A stretch of 64,000 nt of DNA from BD1-7 clade bacterium (GCA_902705865.1 CACSIO010000001.1:691583-755582); one strand, 5' to 3'. Shown: positions 23,781 to 33,393, counted from the stretch's first letter. Numbers and translations: made by a program. The notes: generated from the letters alone by a model not told the origin.

Positions 23781-25784
23781 ATGGCAGATTCTTATACGCA
23801 AAAACAACGTCCGTTGCTGGTTTACCTAGATAGCGACGGCCCATTTATTGGTACCTACCTTGATTGCCAAGAGCAGTTATCGGGTGACTTGAAGCTGACA
23901 GTGGAATTTCGTAGTGAGAAGGAAATCGCCCCGTCAGTGCTGGCGAAGCCCGGGCGAATCGAATATCAACCTATGGATAGTGGTAAGCGTGAAATGCAAC
24001 GCTGTTTCAGTGGGTTGATCGCGGATATCGAGCATTTAGAAGTGATTACCAGCAAGGATCAGTACCGATACCGTGTGTCGATGTGCGACCCCTTATCGAT
24101 GTTGGAATATCGGCGTCATTGTCAGATTTTTCAAAGCCAAGAAACACGGGCAATTGTTGAACAGGTTTTCAAAGATGCGGGATTGAGTAACTACTTATCC
24201 ATGGATGTGCAGAGCCCTGGGGTTAATCACGAGTATTGTGTTCAATTTGATGAGACCGATGCAGCGTTTGTTCGCCGCATGCTTGCATCCGAAGGCTGGC
24301 ACTACCATCTGGATATCAGTGCTAAACAGCCGAAATTACTTATCGGTGATAGCAACCAGATCTTTAAAGATACGGATCCGTCGTCAGTGCCGTTTTCGCA
24401 GGAGACGGAAAACCGTCAGCAATCAATTTTTACATGGCACAACCGCTCTCGGGTGAGTGTCAGCAATGTCATCGTTGCCAATCACAGCCAAGAGCTGGCT
24501 GAGTATTTAGATTCTGGTGCCCGCCAATCTTCAGATAGTAGCAAGCAGTCTGATCTTGAAGAATATCATTATGCTGATGGGCAGTATCAGAAAGAAGATG
24601 TCAGAGCCGCAGCGAAAACCCGTATGGAATCATATGATACGAACAAAAACCCGGCCGAAGGCGAATGTTGTTTACCCGGTATGGCACCGGGTTACATGTT
24701 TAAGTTGGAAGATCACCCGGTTAAATCGAATAACAGTCGATGGCTTATCACGCATGTGCATCACCGTATCTTAACGACAGAAGATGCCGTAGAGCGTGAA
24801 TATCAGAATCGTTTCAGTTGTGTACCAACTGACCTGCAATGGCGCCCTGAGCCTATGCATAAGCCGCGTCTGCATAGTTTGCAGAGCGCTGAGGTCACCG
24901 GGCCGGATGGCAAAGAGACGAACCAAGACAAGATGGGCCGTATCAAGGTGAAATTTGATTGGGACACCAAAGGCGAAAGCAACGAGAAAAGTTCGTGTTG
25001 GATACCCGTTTGTCAGAGCATGGCGGGCAACGGCATGGGGGTGCAGTTTGTGCCGCGAATCGGCGATGCTGTTCTTGTTGCATTCATTGATGGTGATCCA
25101 GATCGACCGGTCGTTGCGGGGTCGCTTTTTAATGGTAAACATGACCCGGTATACGATACTCCCACACAAGCGGGTATTCGCAGTCGATCGACGCCTGATG
25201 GCAATAGTGACAACTACAATGAAATTCGTTTTGAGGATAAAAAAGACAGTGAAGAGCTGTATATGCAGGCTGAAAAAGATATGAATCTGCTGGTTAAAAA
25301 TGATCTTGGAGCAGAGATTCAAGCCAACTTGAAAACGACAGTTGATAAGAAGACAGACATTGAAAGTAAAGAGGATATGAGCGTCACCACCGACGCCCAG
25401 ATGTCGTTGAAATCCAGTAAAGATATGTCGCTTGAAAGCGATCAGAATTTGAACGCTAAGGCGAGTCAGGATGTGGCGATTAGCGCAACCTCTAATGTCA
25501 GTGTGGATGGCCAGCAGATCAAAATTTCCGGCCAAACCAAGATAGAGCTGAGTGTGGGGAGTAACTCCATTAGCATCAGTCCATCCGGGGTTGAGATATC
25601 TGCCATGAAGGTGTCAATTTCAGGGCAAACGCAAGCCGAGCTGAAAGGGGCTATGGTCACGGTTCAAGGGCAGGCCACGGCAGATTTGAAAGGCGCGATA
25701 GTGAATGTTAATGGAGATGCCATGACGAATGTTAAGGCTGGCGCCATGGTTCAGGTGCAAGGCGGCATCACAAAAATTAACTGA
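23781..25784 (+). CDS. vgrG: T6SS spike protein VgrG (TssI)
   Basis: 667 residues. The N-terminal gp27-like module (to about 350) is followed by the gp5 OB-fold (NQDKMGRIKVKFDWD, GVQFVPRIGDAVLVAFIDGDPDRPVV). After this comes a C-terminal beta-helix of short Asp/Lys/Ser-rich and then SISGQ/ELKGA-type repeats. No extra effector domain is fused. GGAGATTGA precedes the ATG. It starts a three-gene plus-strand unit with a DUF6931-like gene and a PAAR gene, divergent from the main T6SS operon. Confidence 0.96.
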   Translation: MADSYTQKQRPLLVYLDSDGPFIGTYLDCQEQLSGDLKLTVEFRSEKEIAPSVLAKPGRIEYQPMDSGKREMQRCFSGLIADIEHLEVITSKDQYRYRVSMCDPLSMLEYRRHCQIFQSQETRAIVEQVFKDAGLSNYLSMDVQSPGVNHEYCVQFDETDAAFVRRMLASEGWHYHLDISAKQPKLLIGDSNQIFKDTDPSSVPFSQETENRQQSIFTWHNRSRVSVSNVIVANHSQELAEYLDSGARQSSDSSKQSDLEEYHYADGQYQKEDVRAAAKTRMESYDTNKNPAEGECCLPGMAPGYMFKLEDHPVKSNNSRWLITHVHHRILTTEDAVEREYQNRFSCVPTDLQWRPEPMHKPRLHSLQSAEVTGPDGKETNQDKMGRIKVKFDWDTKGESNEKSSCWIPVCQSMAGNGMGVQFVPRIGDAVLVAFIDGDPDRPVVAGSLFNGKHDPVYDTPTQAGIRSRSTPDGNSDNYNEIRFEDKKDSEELYMQAEKDMNLLVKNDLGAEIQANLKTTVDKKTDIESKEDMSVTTDAQMSLKSSKDMSLESDQNLNAKASQDVAISATSNVSVDGQQIKISGQTKIELSVGSNSISISPSGVEISAMKVSISGQTQAELKGAMVTVQGQATADLKGAIVNVNGDAMTNVKAGAMVQVQGGITKIN

Positions 25785-25791
25785 GGCAATT

Positions 25792-26397
25792 ATGATAGAA
25801 CCAATCAGAACAACCTCGCTATTAAAGATTCCGCAGAATCTTGCCAGTGATATTTGTGCGCATTACGATCAGAGTGATGAAACAAAAGCGTTGTTAACGC
25901 CGGATTTAACACCGGTAAAGTTGATAAACGCGTTGATCGATGATGAGCAGTGGCAAGAACTGGTGTTGTTTATCGCTCACAGCTTGCCGGTGCGTGAGGC
26001 AGTTTGGTGGGCGTGTTGTTGTTTGTCGTTGCGCGATGACTGGAGCCCGGCTGAAGTCGATGCGATTCAGGCAGCTAAAGCATGGGTGAATCTGCCCGAT
26101 GAAACCTCGCGGCGTTACTGTGAAACGGTTGCGGCCATTGCAGATTTGCAAACAGCACCAGGGTGGGCTGCGCAAGCTGCGTTTTGGAGTGGGGGCAGCA
26201 TGATTGCGGCAGACCAACCCTCGGTTGCGCCACCGGCCTTTTTGTATGCGCATGCTGTTGCAGGTGCTGTTAATCTCTGTGCCGTGCTACCGGATGGTTT
26301 GGAGGCGGCAAAGCGTTACCCAAGCTACATTCGTATCGGCTTGGATATTGCCGCCGGTGGAGCTGGGCGAGAAACAGATGATGATAATTTTGGTTGA
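25792..26397 (+). CDS. DUF6931-like protein between vgrG and PAAR
   Basis: 201 residues, soluble, no signal peptide. The conserved stretch LPVREAVWWACCCLSL, followed by helical WVNLPDETSRRYC and GWAAQAAFWSGGSM, resembles DUF6931 proteins found beside T6SS spike genes. The late PYPSYIRIGLDIA-type end fits too. The ATG at 25792 is 8 bases after the vgrG stop codon, with GAGGCA upstream. A start at 25729 would overlap vgrG. A role as adaptor or chaperone in spike loading is inference from location. Function is not established. Confidence 0.72.
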   Translation: MIEPIRTTSLLKIPQNLASDICAHYDQSDETKALLTPDLTPVKLINALIDDEQWQELVLFIAHSLPVREAVWWACCCLSLRDDWSPAEVDAIQAAKAWVNLPDETSRRYCETVAAIADLQTAPGWAAQAAFWSGGSMIAADQPSVAPPAFLYAHAVAGAVNLCAVLPDGLEAAKRYPSYIRIGLDIAAGGAGRETDDDNFG

Positions 26398-26412
26398 TAT
26401 CAACAGAGGTGA

Positions 26413-26709
26413 ATGATGTTAGCATCCCGTGCGACAGACATGCATGTGTGTCCTATGCAAACACCCGCCATTGTGCCCATTCCACACGTTGGTGGGCCAT
26501 TACTGCCGCTGCCTAATACGGTTTTGATCGGCAGTTTACCGGCGGCAACGATGGGCCAACCCTGTATTTGTGTTGGCCCTCCAGACAGCGTCATTATGGG
26601 AAGCATGACGGTGCTTCTACAGAATATGCCCGCCGTGCGAATGGGCGACCCAACAGCACATGGTGGTACGGTGATTCTTGGTATGCCGACGGTTTTGATC
26701 GGCGGGTAA
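26413..26709 (+). CDS. T6SS spike-tip PAAR protein
   Basis: A 98-residue single-domain PAAR protein. HVCP near the start, the PCICVGPP turn, the proline-alanine-valine-arginine motif PAVRMGDPTAHGG (about 72-84) with the Zn-binding His, and a terminal TVLIGG are present. It should cap the VgrG trimer. Two in-frame ATGs are adjacent. The second (26416) has the better distance to GAGGTGA. No effector is fused and no cargo gene follows. Confidence 0.93.
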   Translation: MMLASRATDMHVCPMQTPAIVPIPHVGGPLLPLPNTVLIGSLPAATMGQPCICVGPPDSVIMGSMTVLLQNMPAVRMGDPTAHGGTVILGMPTVLIGG

Positions 26710-26721
26710 TTGGACGTTGAT

Positions 26722-26759
26722 TTAAAGGAAAGCGACCAGCCAATAATGCGGCTGATCGC
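26722..26759 (-). terminator. Terminator of the epimerase gene
   Basis: On the minus strand GCGATCAGCC and GGCTGGTCGC form a ten-pair stem (one G-U pair) with an 8-base loop, followed by TTTCCTTT. It lies 9 bases after the epimerase stop, in the convergent gap with the PAAR gene. Confidence 0.75.
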
Positions 26760-26768
26760 AGCGGTTTT

Positions 26769-27707
26769 CTATTCTTGTGTATACCGCAGATCCGCTGCTG
26801 GATGAAAAATACCGTGCAGACAGCGCTCCAATGTTGCGTACTGAAAATGGAACCCTGCGTGTGTCGCTTTGGATGGAAAAACACGCTGCCCTTGGAGCAG
26901 CACTTCAGATGCAAACTCCCCGATAATCAAATTGGCAACGAAGCTCGGCATTGGAATCATGGTCGGACGTATTAAAGCCATGCCCAATGTTGAGGCAAAG
27001 TATTGCTGAGTCACCGGATAGGGTGCCGTACCATTAACCGGGCCATCGATTTCATCCACTTGCAGAAGAAAATCCATCATGCGGATCAAGTCCTTACGAT
27101 GGATCCAGCTCCAGTATTGTTTACCAGACCCCATACGCCCGCCCAACCCCAGTTTAAATGGCAGGATCATATTTTTCAGCGGGCCGCCGTCTTTTTCCAG
27201 CACGATGCCAGTGCGTAATAACACAACCCGTACGCCTAATGGCTCTGCATTGATGGCTTCTTTTTCCCAAACGTTACAAAGGCTATGTGAGAAGCCTTTT
27301 TCTGCGCTTGCATCTTCATCGAGCTCACGGCTGCCTTGATGGCCATACCAACCGATCGCGGAGCCGGATATAAGCACCGCCGGGCGTTGTTGACGTTGTT
27401 CGATCCACTCGACGATGGTGCGTGTTGTGCTTACACGACTCTGGATAAAGGTTTGCTTGAGCTGTGTAGTCCAGCGTCCGCTGTTGAGTGATTGGCCTGC
27501 AAGATTAATGACTGCATCGATGTTTTGGTCTGCGGCAATGTCGTCGAGGTTATCGACATAGTGGCACCTGTCGTGCATCAGCCGTTCTGTGTTGTTTTTG
27601 TGGCGGGTATATACCCAGACATTTTTATTGTGGCTGAGCATGTATTCGCACAGGGCTCTACCAATAAAACCCGTGCCACCGGTCATAAGAACATCTTTGT
27701 ACTGCAT
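26769..27707 (-). CDS. TIGR01777-family NAD(P)-dependent epimerase (YfcH/SDR39U1-like)
   Basis: A 312-residue short-chain dehydrogenase/reductase of the extended type. The N-terminal nucleotide-binding motif is MTGGTGFIG. INLAGQSL, SGSAIGWYG (catalytic Tyr region) and SWIHRKDLIRMM are characteristic of the YfcH family. The C-terminal DUF1731-type segment (MPSFVANLIIGEFASEVLLQGQRVFP) completes it. The substrate is unknown. GGGGGGATT precedes the ATG. Confidence 0.92.
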   Translation of the reverse strand: MQYKDVLMTGGTGFIGRALCEYMLSHNKNVWVYTRHKNNTERLMHDRCHYVDNLDDIAADQNIDAVINLAGQSLNSGRWTTQLKQTFIQSRVSTTRTIVEWIEQRQQRPAVLISGSAIGWYGHQGSRELDEDASAEKGFSHSLCNVWEKEAINAEPLGVRVVLLRTGIVLEKDGGPLKNMILPFKLGLGGRMGSGKQYWSWIHRKDLIRMMDFLLQVDEIDGPVNGTAPYPVTQQYFASTLGMALIRPTMIPMPSFVANLIIGEFASEVLLQGQRVFPSKATHAGFHFQYATLERCLHGIFHPAADLRYTQE

Positions 27708-27838
27708 TGCTAATCCCCCCCGTTTTTATCGGTTTACTTGAATGCTAGTGAATAAATTGTCGACGTGCCTTGTTCGTATTACGCATAATGGAGCGAAAAT
27801 GATTAGCCTTGATAAGGCGTAGTGGTTGAAAGGTATTT

Positions 27839-28204
27839 ATGGCTAATAAAAAGCGTGCAGCAAAAACTGATCAAACCCGAGAAACTGCACAGGCAATCAC
27901 TCGGCGCAGTGGGCAGGTTGCGGAAGACAAAGCGCAGCGTCGAGCGGTGACTCAGGCGATTGCGGATGGCATCAAGGAATACAAGCTGCAACAAAAAGCC
28001 AAACAGCGCGATCAGGATAAAAAGCTGAAAAAAGCGCAGGCAGATGCCGAACGTTTACGTGGCGAATATGAAGAAAAGCTAAAGGCGCTGAACGTGCAGG
28101 GCGATCAAGCTCAGGCAGGCAGCCGTTTACCCTGGGTACTGTTGGCTGCATCCTGGTTGGTGTTTGCGGCTGCAGGGGTTGCTGCTTGGTTTGTTGGCGC
28201 GTAA
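27839..28204 (+). CDS. DUF2956 family membrane protein
   Basis: 121 residues. A highly charged Lys/Gln/Glu-rich helical region, probably coiled coil (about 20-90), is followed by a single C-terminal transmembrane helix (LPWVLLAASWLVFAAAGVAA). This layout fits DUF2956, known mainly in marine gammaproteobacteria. No function is known. AAAGG lies six bases before the ATG. Confidence 0.82.
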   Translation: MANKKRAAKTDQTRETAQAITRRSGQVAEDKAQRRAVTQAIADGIKEYKLQQKAKQRDQDKKLKKAQADAERLRGEYEEKLKALNVQGDQAQAGSRLPWVLLAASWLVFAAAGVAAWFVGA

Positions 28205-28218
28205 CTCGATAGCGAGTG

Positions 28219-28854
28219 CTAGAGCTGGTTGATGTTATTTTTTTCCATCGCCTGAAGCACCGGGATTTTGGTTTTGACCATGCAGGGTGTCTGTTGTAAT
28301 TGTTGGAAACTGTCGATCTCTGCCAGCGACTTAACCACGGGCAGGTCGCCGAGTTGCAACTCCATGTATTCAAGTGCGGCGACAAAGACGATATCGGCTA
28401 AATCGGTCGGTTTGTCAGCTGAGCGTTCCCGCAAATACTGTTTTACGTGGGGCTGAATACGGATCAAGGCATCACGTGCTCTTTGCGCTATTGGGTCGAG
28501 TTGCTGACCATGAAACTTTTGATACATAGCTAGCTGATAGGCTTTGTCGAGCATGCCTTTGACAAAACCTAAACGATTGAGCATAGGTGCCCGTTCTGAT
28601 CCCCAGCCATAGAGGCGTTCCTCGTTGCCGATGCGATCCAGGTGTTGGCAAATACACAGGCTCTCTGTGATCGTCAAACTGCCTTCGGTAATAAACACCG
28701 GATCTTGCGCTAGCGCGCTAATCTCCAGCAATTCTTCCGAATTTGCCCATGGATCAATCCATTGCAGTAGGATTTTCTCTGATACCCCTTTGAATTGAGC
28801 AGCAGACAGAACCACACGCGCGTAAGGTGATGTAGCGCTAAGAAACAATTTCAT
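28219..28854 (-). CDS. Glutathione S-transferase family protein
   Basis: 211 residues. The N-terminal thioredoxin-like domain opens MKLFLSATSPYARVV, with Ser in place of a catalytic Cys, and carries the TITESLCICQHLD segment that binds the gamma-glutamyl group. The C-terminal helical domain has LADIVFVAALEYME. Substrate unknown. AGGAG lies about ten bases upstream of the ATG. It converges with the DUF2956 gene. Confidence 0.88.
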   Translation of the reverse strand: MKLFLSATSPYARVVLSAAQFKGVSEKILLQWIDPWANSEELLEISALAQDPVFITEGSLTITESLCICQHLDRIGNEERLYGWGSERAPMLNRLGFVKGMLDKAYQLAMYQKFHGQQLDPIAQRARDALIRIQPHVKQYLRERSADKPTDLADIVFVAALEYMELQLGDLPVVKSLAEIDSFQQLQQTPCMVKTKIPVLQAMEKNNINQL

Positions 28855-29297
28855 CGAAGCAAACTCCTAAAAATTGGCTGGTTGATCAAGCAGGCAAAAG
28901 CAAACAAGCATCGTCAGAGGTTAAGAATCAGGCGTTAATTCTGCGTCATATTAACCATAGAGACAATGATGCATTCCGTGATTGTCGGCACGACGGCCAT
29001 CGTGTCTTTATCTAATGCTAATGTGTCCGTTGTTTGCCTAATGATCAATAGCAAAGAATGGACCAATGCCCAATATTCATTTTATCACGTCGGTACCAAT
29101 GCCATCTTTGTGTATTCCGCCATTTGAGGAAGCTGTTCAGTAGCCCCTGCTGCGTCACTGTCGTTCCGCTGTCCCTCCTTGTTTGATCTAACTGCATCTT
29201 TAGTATGAACGACCCCAGTTATCTGTTTGACGGTCTTCGCTGATCAGTTTTGGCTTCTACACTTGAAGAAAGGCGTTTTAATGACGGAGACGAGTCA
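28855..29297. other. Intergenic region upstream of the beta-propeller lipoprotein
   Basis: 443 bp with no gene that I can support. TTGACG at about 29229 could be a -35 box for the downstream gene, but no good -10 sits at the right distance. Confidence 0.45.
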
Positions 29298-30758
29298 ATG
29301 AATAAATCAGAAGCCCTGATAAGGAACATGAGTGCAACGCTGTTATCGGTAATTCTTGTTGCAGGCTGCTCTGATGAAAACGATAGTGGCGGCGCTCAGC
29401 AGGTCGAGCCCGATACAAAATTTTTATATACCTCCACTAACAGCCCTTCGGGTAACCGTGTAGTTGCCTTTTCAGTGGCGACTGATGGCTTGCTGCAGGA
29501 ACTGGGCAGTTTTCCGACCGGAAGCCCAGGAGATGCTGACGAGGGCGACTTTGACGGACAGGGCGCGATTCGTGTTATCGGCGATTACTTGTTGGTTGCC
29601 AATGCGGGTGACGTTGCCGATGAAGCAGGTATTGAAGACGGTAACGGAAGTATATCGGTGATGAAAATCGCGCTGCAAACAGGAGAGCTTACCCGCATTG
29701 ACCAAAACGATGACATTGATGGAATTCAGAATATCGATAGCCAGGGCATCCGGCCAGTCTCCATTTCTGTGCGGAACATGGATGGACAAATTTGGGTCGT
29801 TGTTGCGAATCAACAAAGCAATAGTGCCTGCTTTGATATTTCAAACGCAACGGGTGTAGCTGATTGTATTGATCAATTCGGAGATCCGATCAGTGACGTA
29901 TTATCAGCGGCGGATACTGGCCTGAGAAATATCGTTTTGTATCGATTTGACGAGGGCAAGCTAGCGTTTGTGCGTCGTTTGGATACCTATGCTGCGGGTT
30001 ATGGTGGGCCGTCTCAAGTGAGCTTTAGCCCTGATGGTACCAAACTGGCGGTGACTAGCTGGGGCATTGGCCATATTGCGTTTCCGGCGATGCCAAACTT
30101 TCAAATGGCCAGCAGAGTTTATCTTTATGATGTGGAGCTATCGTCTACCACCCCCGATCTCTCAAATCGACGCTATTTTGAAAACCCGGGTATTTCGGGC
30201 TCGGTGGGATTCAGTTGGTCATCGGATAGCCGTTTTGTATATATCTCCAGCTTCGCATTATCGCAGGAGGAGTTAACCAGCAACTTGATCGCGCTTGATA
30301 CCTTGAATACGGATACGGTTTTTACCAGCGATAGCACGTCAGAACCTTCTGGAGCTGGTTATATCCCATCCGAATTGCGCCCAGGCGCATGTTGGACATG
30401 GCTGACCCCCGATGATTCTCGGCTTTATAGCGTTGCGTTTGCTACCAACACGGTCGGTGTATTCGATGTTGAAGGCAGTGATCTTGAGCGTCAGCAGCTG
30501 ATTGTTCGAACCCAAGTACCTGGGCGTGATACCAAAGATCTTTATGTTGCTCAAAACGGACGTTTTGCCTACGTGCTTGGCGGTATTTTTAGTCATACCG
30601 TGTCGATGTATGACATCAACGCCGATGGACGTTTGGTTGAAAAAGCCGAATCACCATTGCAGGTGCAGGCATCCCGTCCGAATGGTAACAATGTATCGGA
30701 TCTGGAGCATACCTATTTAGGCATTGGTGGTTACCCGGCGGGATACACCGGGTTTTAG
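29298..30758 (+). CDS. Beta-propeller lipoprotein (6-phosphogluconolactonase-like fold)
   Basis: About 486 residues. A lipoprotein signal with lipobox LVAGC comes first, followed by repeated blades such as GNRVVAFSVATDGLLQELGSF, VSFSPDGTKLAVTSWG, DSRFVYISSF and GRFAYVLGGIFSHTVSMYDI. These are typical of YVTN/lactonase-type seven-bladed propellers. It is predicted to face the periplasm or cell surface. Its substrate or binding partner is unknown. The ATG at 29298 (GGAGAC upstream) precedes the signal peptide. The longer frame starts with TTG at 29250. Confidence 0.83.
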   Translation: MNKSEALIRNMSATLLSVILVAGCSDENDSGGAQQVEPDTKFLYTSTNSPSGNRVVAFSVATDGLLQELGSFPTGSPGDADEGDFDGQGAIRVIGDYLLVANAGDVADEAGIEDGNGSISVMKIALQTGELTRIDQNDDIDGIQNIDSQGIRPVSISVRNMDGQIWVVVANQQSNSACFDISNATGVADCIDQFGDPISDVLSAADTGLRNIVLYRFDEGKLAFVRRLDTYAAGYGGPSQVSFSPDGTKLAVTSWGIGHIAFPAMPNFQMASRVYLYDVELSSTTPDLSNRRYFENPGISGSVGFSWSSDSRFVYISSFALSQEELTSNLIALDTLNTDTVFTSDSTSEPSGAGYIPSELRPGACWTWLTPDDSRLYSVAFATNTVGVFDVEGSDLERQQLIVRTQVPGRDTKDLYVAQNGRFAYVLGGIFSHTVSMYDINADGRLVEKAESPLQVQASRPNGNNVSDLEHTYLGIGGYPAGYTGF

Positions 30759-30770
30759 TTGATCGAGGGG

Positions 30771-31874
30771 CTAATCTCTGGAGCGTGGCAGAACATCAAC
30801 AGAGACGTTATCGCGGTAGCTAGCGGGTAAGTGCAATACCGCTTTTTGGTGCATTTCTGTAAACCAGCCACGGGTTTTTAGCGTGATTTTCTGGTGTGCA
30901 GGAGCAACGGGTTCTGAATCTGCGTGCCACTCGATCGTGGGTTCAAAACCATAACCCTCAAGCTCTGCATGCATGTAAGGTTGAACCAGCTGTTTGTCGT
31001 AACGGATGGTGACGCGCGCACCGTAGGGTTTAACCGTAATCGCTTTCGGGGTATCAAAGCCGTAGTAACGCTCGTGCGTCTGATCAAACGGAATCGACAC
31101 CAACATATAGACAACCGATGCGGCTCCCAAAACACTCAGGCCGATTACGGCTAATTTCTTTTGGCCGGCAGTGCCTGGCTGTGAACGTTCAGTTTTACCG
31201 TCAACTAACCAGTAATAGAGAAAAAAGCCGGGCATCGTGCTCATGTACATCGCCCACAAAACGTCCGACAAAAAATGCCCGCCGCCAACAATGCGTGCCG
31301 CACCGGCAAGACTTCCAAGCCCCAAAGCGAATGCCAGACTGGCTTTGCCTGCTAGTGGATAGCGGCGACGCCAAAGCAACCAGAAGACCATAAACGCAAA
31401 ACCAACCGATGCGTGGCCACTCGGGAATGACTTTGCGTTGTCGTAGCCGCCAAATTGCCAAGGTTTAACGTAATCGAATTCACCGCCAAATTGCTCCAGC
31501 TGTGCGGGTCTGGGACGCCCCCAATGTTCTTTGAAAATCGCGTTCACTAGCACGCCGGGGCCAATAACAAATGCGAGTAAAACCACCAGCGTGGGGCGTC
31601 GCCAACTGGCCATTGACGGCTTCAGGTAACTTAATCCGATGAATAGCAACGTACCTACTAGCACGAGCCCGCTCATCACCGGAATGAGTTCATAGATAAA
31701 GTGCCAGAACGGTGCGTACTTCAGCGGAAAGGAACGACCTTCACCGCTGTTGTAGTATCTACCTGCCAGATCGGTATCAATGGGCCAGATCCAGAAGGGA
31801 ATCGTCGCCAGTATGCAAAAAAATGTCAGGCCGATCAGGATGCGGCCATAGTCTGTCGAAAAGAACGCGCGCAT
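30771..31874 (-). CDS. PAP2-superfamily membrane phosphatase with C-terminal extension
   Basis: 367 residues with six predicted membrane helices. The three PAP2 motifs are present: KEHWGRPRP, FPSGHAS and a GGHFLSDV-containing third motif. About 120 extra residues follow the last helices and look like a periplasmic beta-rich domain. PAP2 proteins dephosphorylate lipid phosphates or pyrophosphates. It lies 10 bp downstream of a GT39 glycosyltransferase on the same strand, which points to lipid A or undecaprenyl-linked glycan modification. The substrate is inference. Confidence 0.88.
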   Translation of the reverse strand: MRAFFSTDYGRILIGLTFFCILATIPFWIWPIDTDLAGRYYNSGEGRSFPLKYAPFWHFIYELIPVMSGLVLVGTLLFIGLSYLKPSMASWRRPTLVVLLAFVIGPGVLVNAIFKEHWGRPRPAQLEQFGGEFDYVKPWQFGGYDNAKSFPSGHASVGFAFMVFWLLWRRRYPLAGKASLAFALGLGSLAGAARIVGGGHFLSDVLWAMYMSTMPGFFLYYWLVDGKTERSQPGTAGQKKLAVIGLSVLGAASVVYMLVSIPFDQTHERYYGFDTPKAITVKPYGARVTIRYDKQLVQPYMHAELEGYGFEPTIEWHADSEPVAPAHQKITLKTRGWFTEMHQKAVLHLPASYRDNVSVDVLPRSRD

Positions 31875-31884
31875 GGTAGTTCCG

Positions 31885-33393
31885 TTAGTAGCCTTTAAAG
31901 TTTTTTGCTTGTATCAAGTAGTAGGTTTCAACCGGTTTGTATTTGCCCCAACGTTTGATCACAACGGGTTCAGAAACCGATTCAAAATCCTGTTTGAGCC
32001 CGCCAGGAACACGCTTCTGGAACACCAGTAAAAACTTGCCCTGTACCGGCTTTTTGAGGCTGTAATCCAGCTCGTAATGGTTGTCTAGATGATCCGATGG
32101 GTTCCATACATAAAGATGGGGAAATTTACCGCGCAGCTGATAGGCCGTTTGTGCCGATGCGACACGCGTGTTGGTCACGATGTCGCAATCACCACATTTA
32201 GCTAATTCTGCTTCAACTTGATCACGCCAGTGGTGCCAATTACGTACCGTTTTGAACATATCCGGCCCGTTGGTTGCATCCGGACGAGCCCAATTTACGA
32301 TCGTATCACTGTGGTAAACCACCACCATCAACAGAATGTTTGTTGCCAGCATGGCGATTTTTAGCGCGCGCGAATCGACCATCATTCGCCCGGCAATCAC
32401 TGCAGCGGCTATGTATGTGGGTGCCGCCCAATTCGCGTAGGCACGGCCTTTTAGTGCTTGAGCGGTAATAACCAGTAAAAACACCACTGAAAAAAGCAGC
32501 AATAACCAATCCGTTGGGGTGCGTGTGCCAGCTTGTTGTCGTGCAAATCGAAACAGCCAAACAACAAAGATGCCGAAGGATACCGGCCCAAAGATACCAA
32601 ACTGTTCACCGATAAACGTGAGTGCTTTACTCGGGTGCAAGCCTTGAACACCTTTGGATGAAAGTTCTGCAGTATGGCGAAGGGTTGGCCATCCGTTGTC
32701 TGCATTCCAAATCACATTCGGCAAAAAGATCAGAACAGCAATCAAACCACCAACCCACACCTTCGGGTTGCTAAAGTGGTAACGATAATCGCGGTTAATG
32801 GCCACCATAAGCAGCGCCGATACAGCAAATATGCCCATCGTGTATTTGGTCATCAAGCCGAGCCCGGCAGCAACCCCTGTGGCTATCCAGAGCCCCCAGG
32901 TGTTTTTTTCGAGTGCTTGGGCGAAAAAAATCAAACTCAACGTCCAGAAAATAAACAGAACGACATCGGTGGTTATCAATAAGGATGACAACGAAATCGC
33001 AGGCATGGTGATAAATGCCAGAGCGCTCCAAAATCCCACCTCTTTGGATTTGGTCAACATATTGGCTAGGTAGTAGACGAGTAATGTTGTTATCGGGTAG
33101 AAAATCAGCGCCGGCGACCGAATCGCGTGCTCGCTACTGCCAAACATATCCGTGAACGCGCGAATAACAACCGCAAGCATGGGGGGCTTAGAGTAGTAAC
33201 CCCAATCTAAATGTTGAGACCACAGCCAATACTGCGCTTCATCAAAGTGCAAGCTCATGTGCTGGTAAGACCAAGCCGTCGCAGCACGATAAATTGTCAG
33301 CACGACAATGATCATCAGCAACATCGTCAACGATGTATAACGAGATGAGTTTGTGGATAGCGCGTTCAAAATCAAAGTCCTTGATTGAGCCAT
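31885..33393 (-). CDS. GT39/ArnT-like membrane glycosyltransferase
   Basis: 502 residues with about ten to twelve hydrophobic helices. The first luminal loop has HFDEAQYWLWSQHLDWGYYSKPP, with the acidic DE pair required in GT39/ArnT-type enzymes that use polyprenyl-phosphate sugars. The C-terminal 150 residues form a soluble periplasmic domain. Likely role: transfer of a lipid-linked sugar to an envelope acceptor such as lipid A. It forms a two-gene unit with the PAP2 phosphatase. Confidence 0.88.
   Translation of the reverse strand: MAQSRTLILNALSTNSSRYTSLTMLLMIIVVLTIYRAATAWSYQHMSLHFDEAQYWLWSQHLDWGYYSKPPMLAVVIRAFTDMFGSSEHAIRSPALIFYPITTLLVYYLANMLTKSKEVGFWSALAFITMPAISLSSLLITTDVVLFIFWTLSLIFFAQALEKNTWGLWIATGVAAGLGLMTKYTMGIFAVSALLMVAINRDYRYHFSNPKVWVGGLIAVLIFLPNVIWNADNGWPTLRHTAELSSKGVQGLHPSKALTFIGEQFGIFGPVSFGIFVVWLFRFARQQAGTRTPTDWLLLLFSVVFLLVITAQALKGRAYANWAAPTYIAAAVIAGRMMVDSRALKIAMLATNILLMVVVYHSDTIVNWARPDATNGPDMFKTVRNWHHWRDQVEAELAKCGDCDIVTNTRVASAQTAYQLRGKFPHLYVWNPSDHLDNHYELDYSLKKPVQGKFLLVFQKRVPGGLKQDFESVSEPVVIKRWGKYKPVETYYLIQAKNFKGY

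Noticed and set aside
24771..25535. 254-codon frame antisense to vgrG
   Set aside because: Antisense shadow of a well-supported gene with an unlikely amino-acid make-up.
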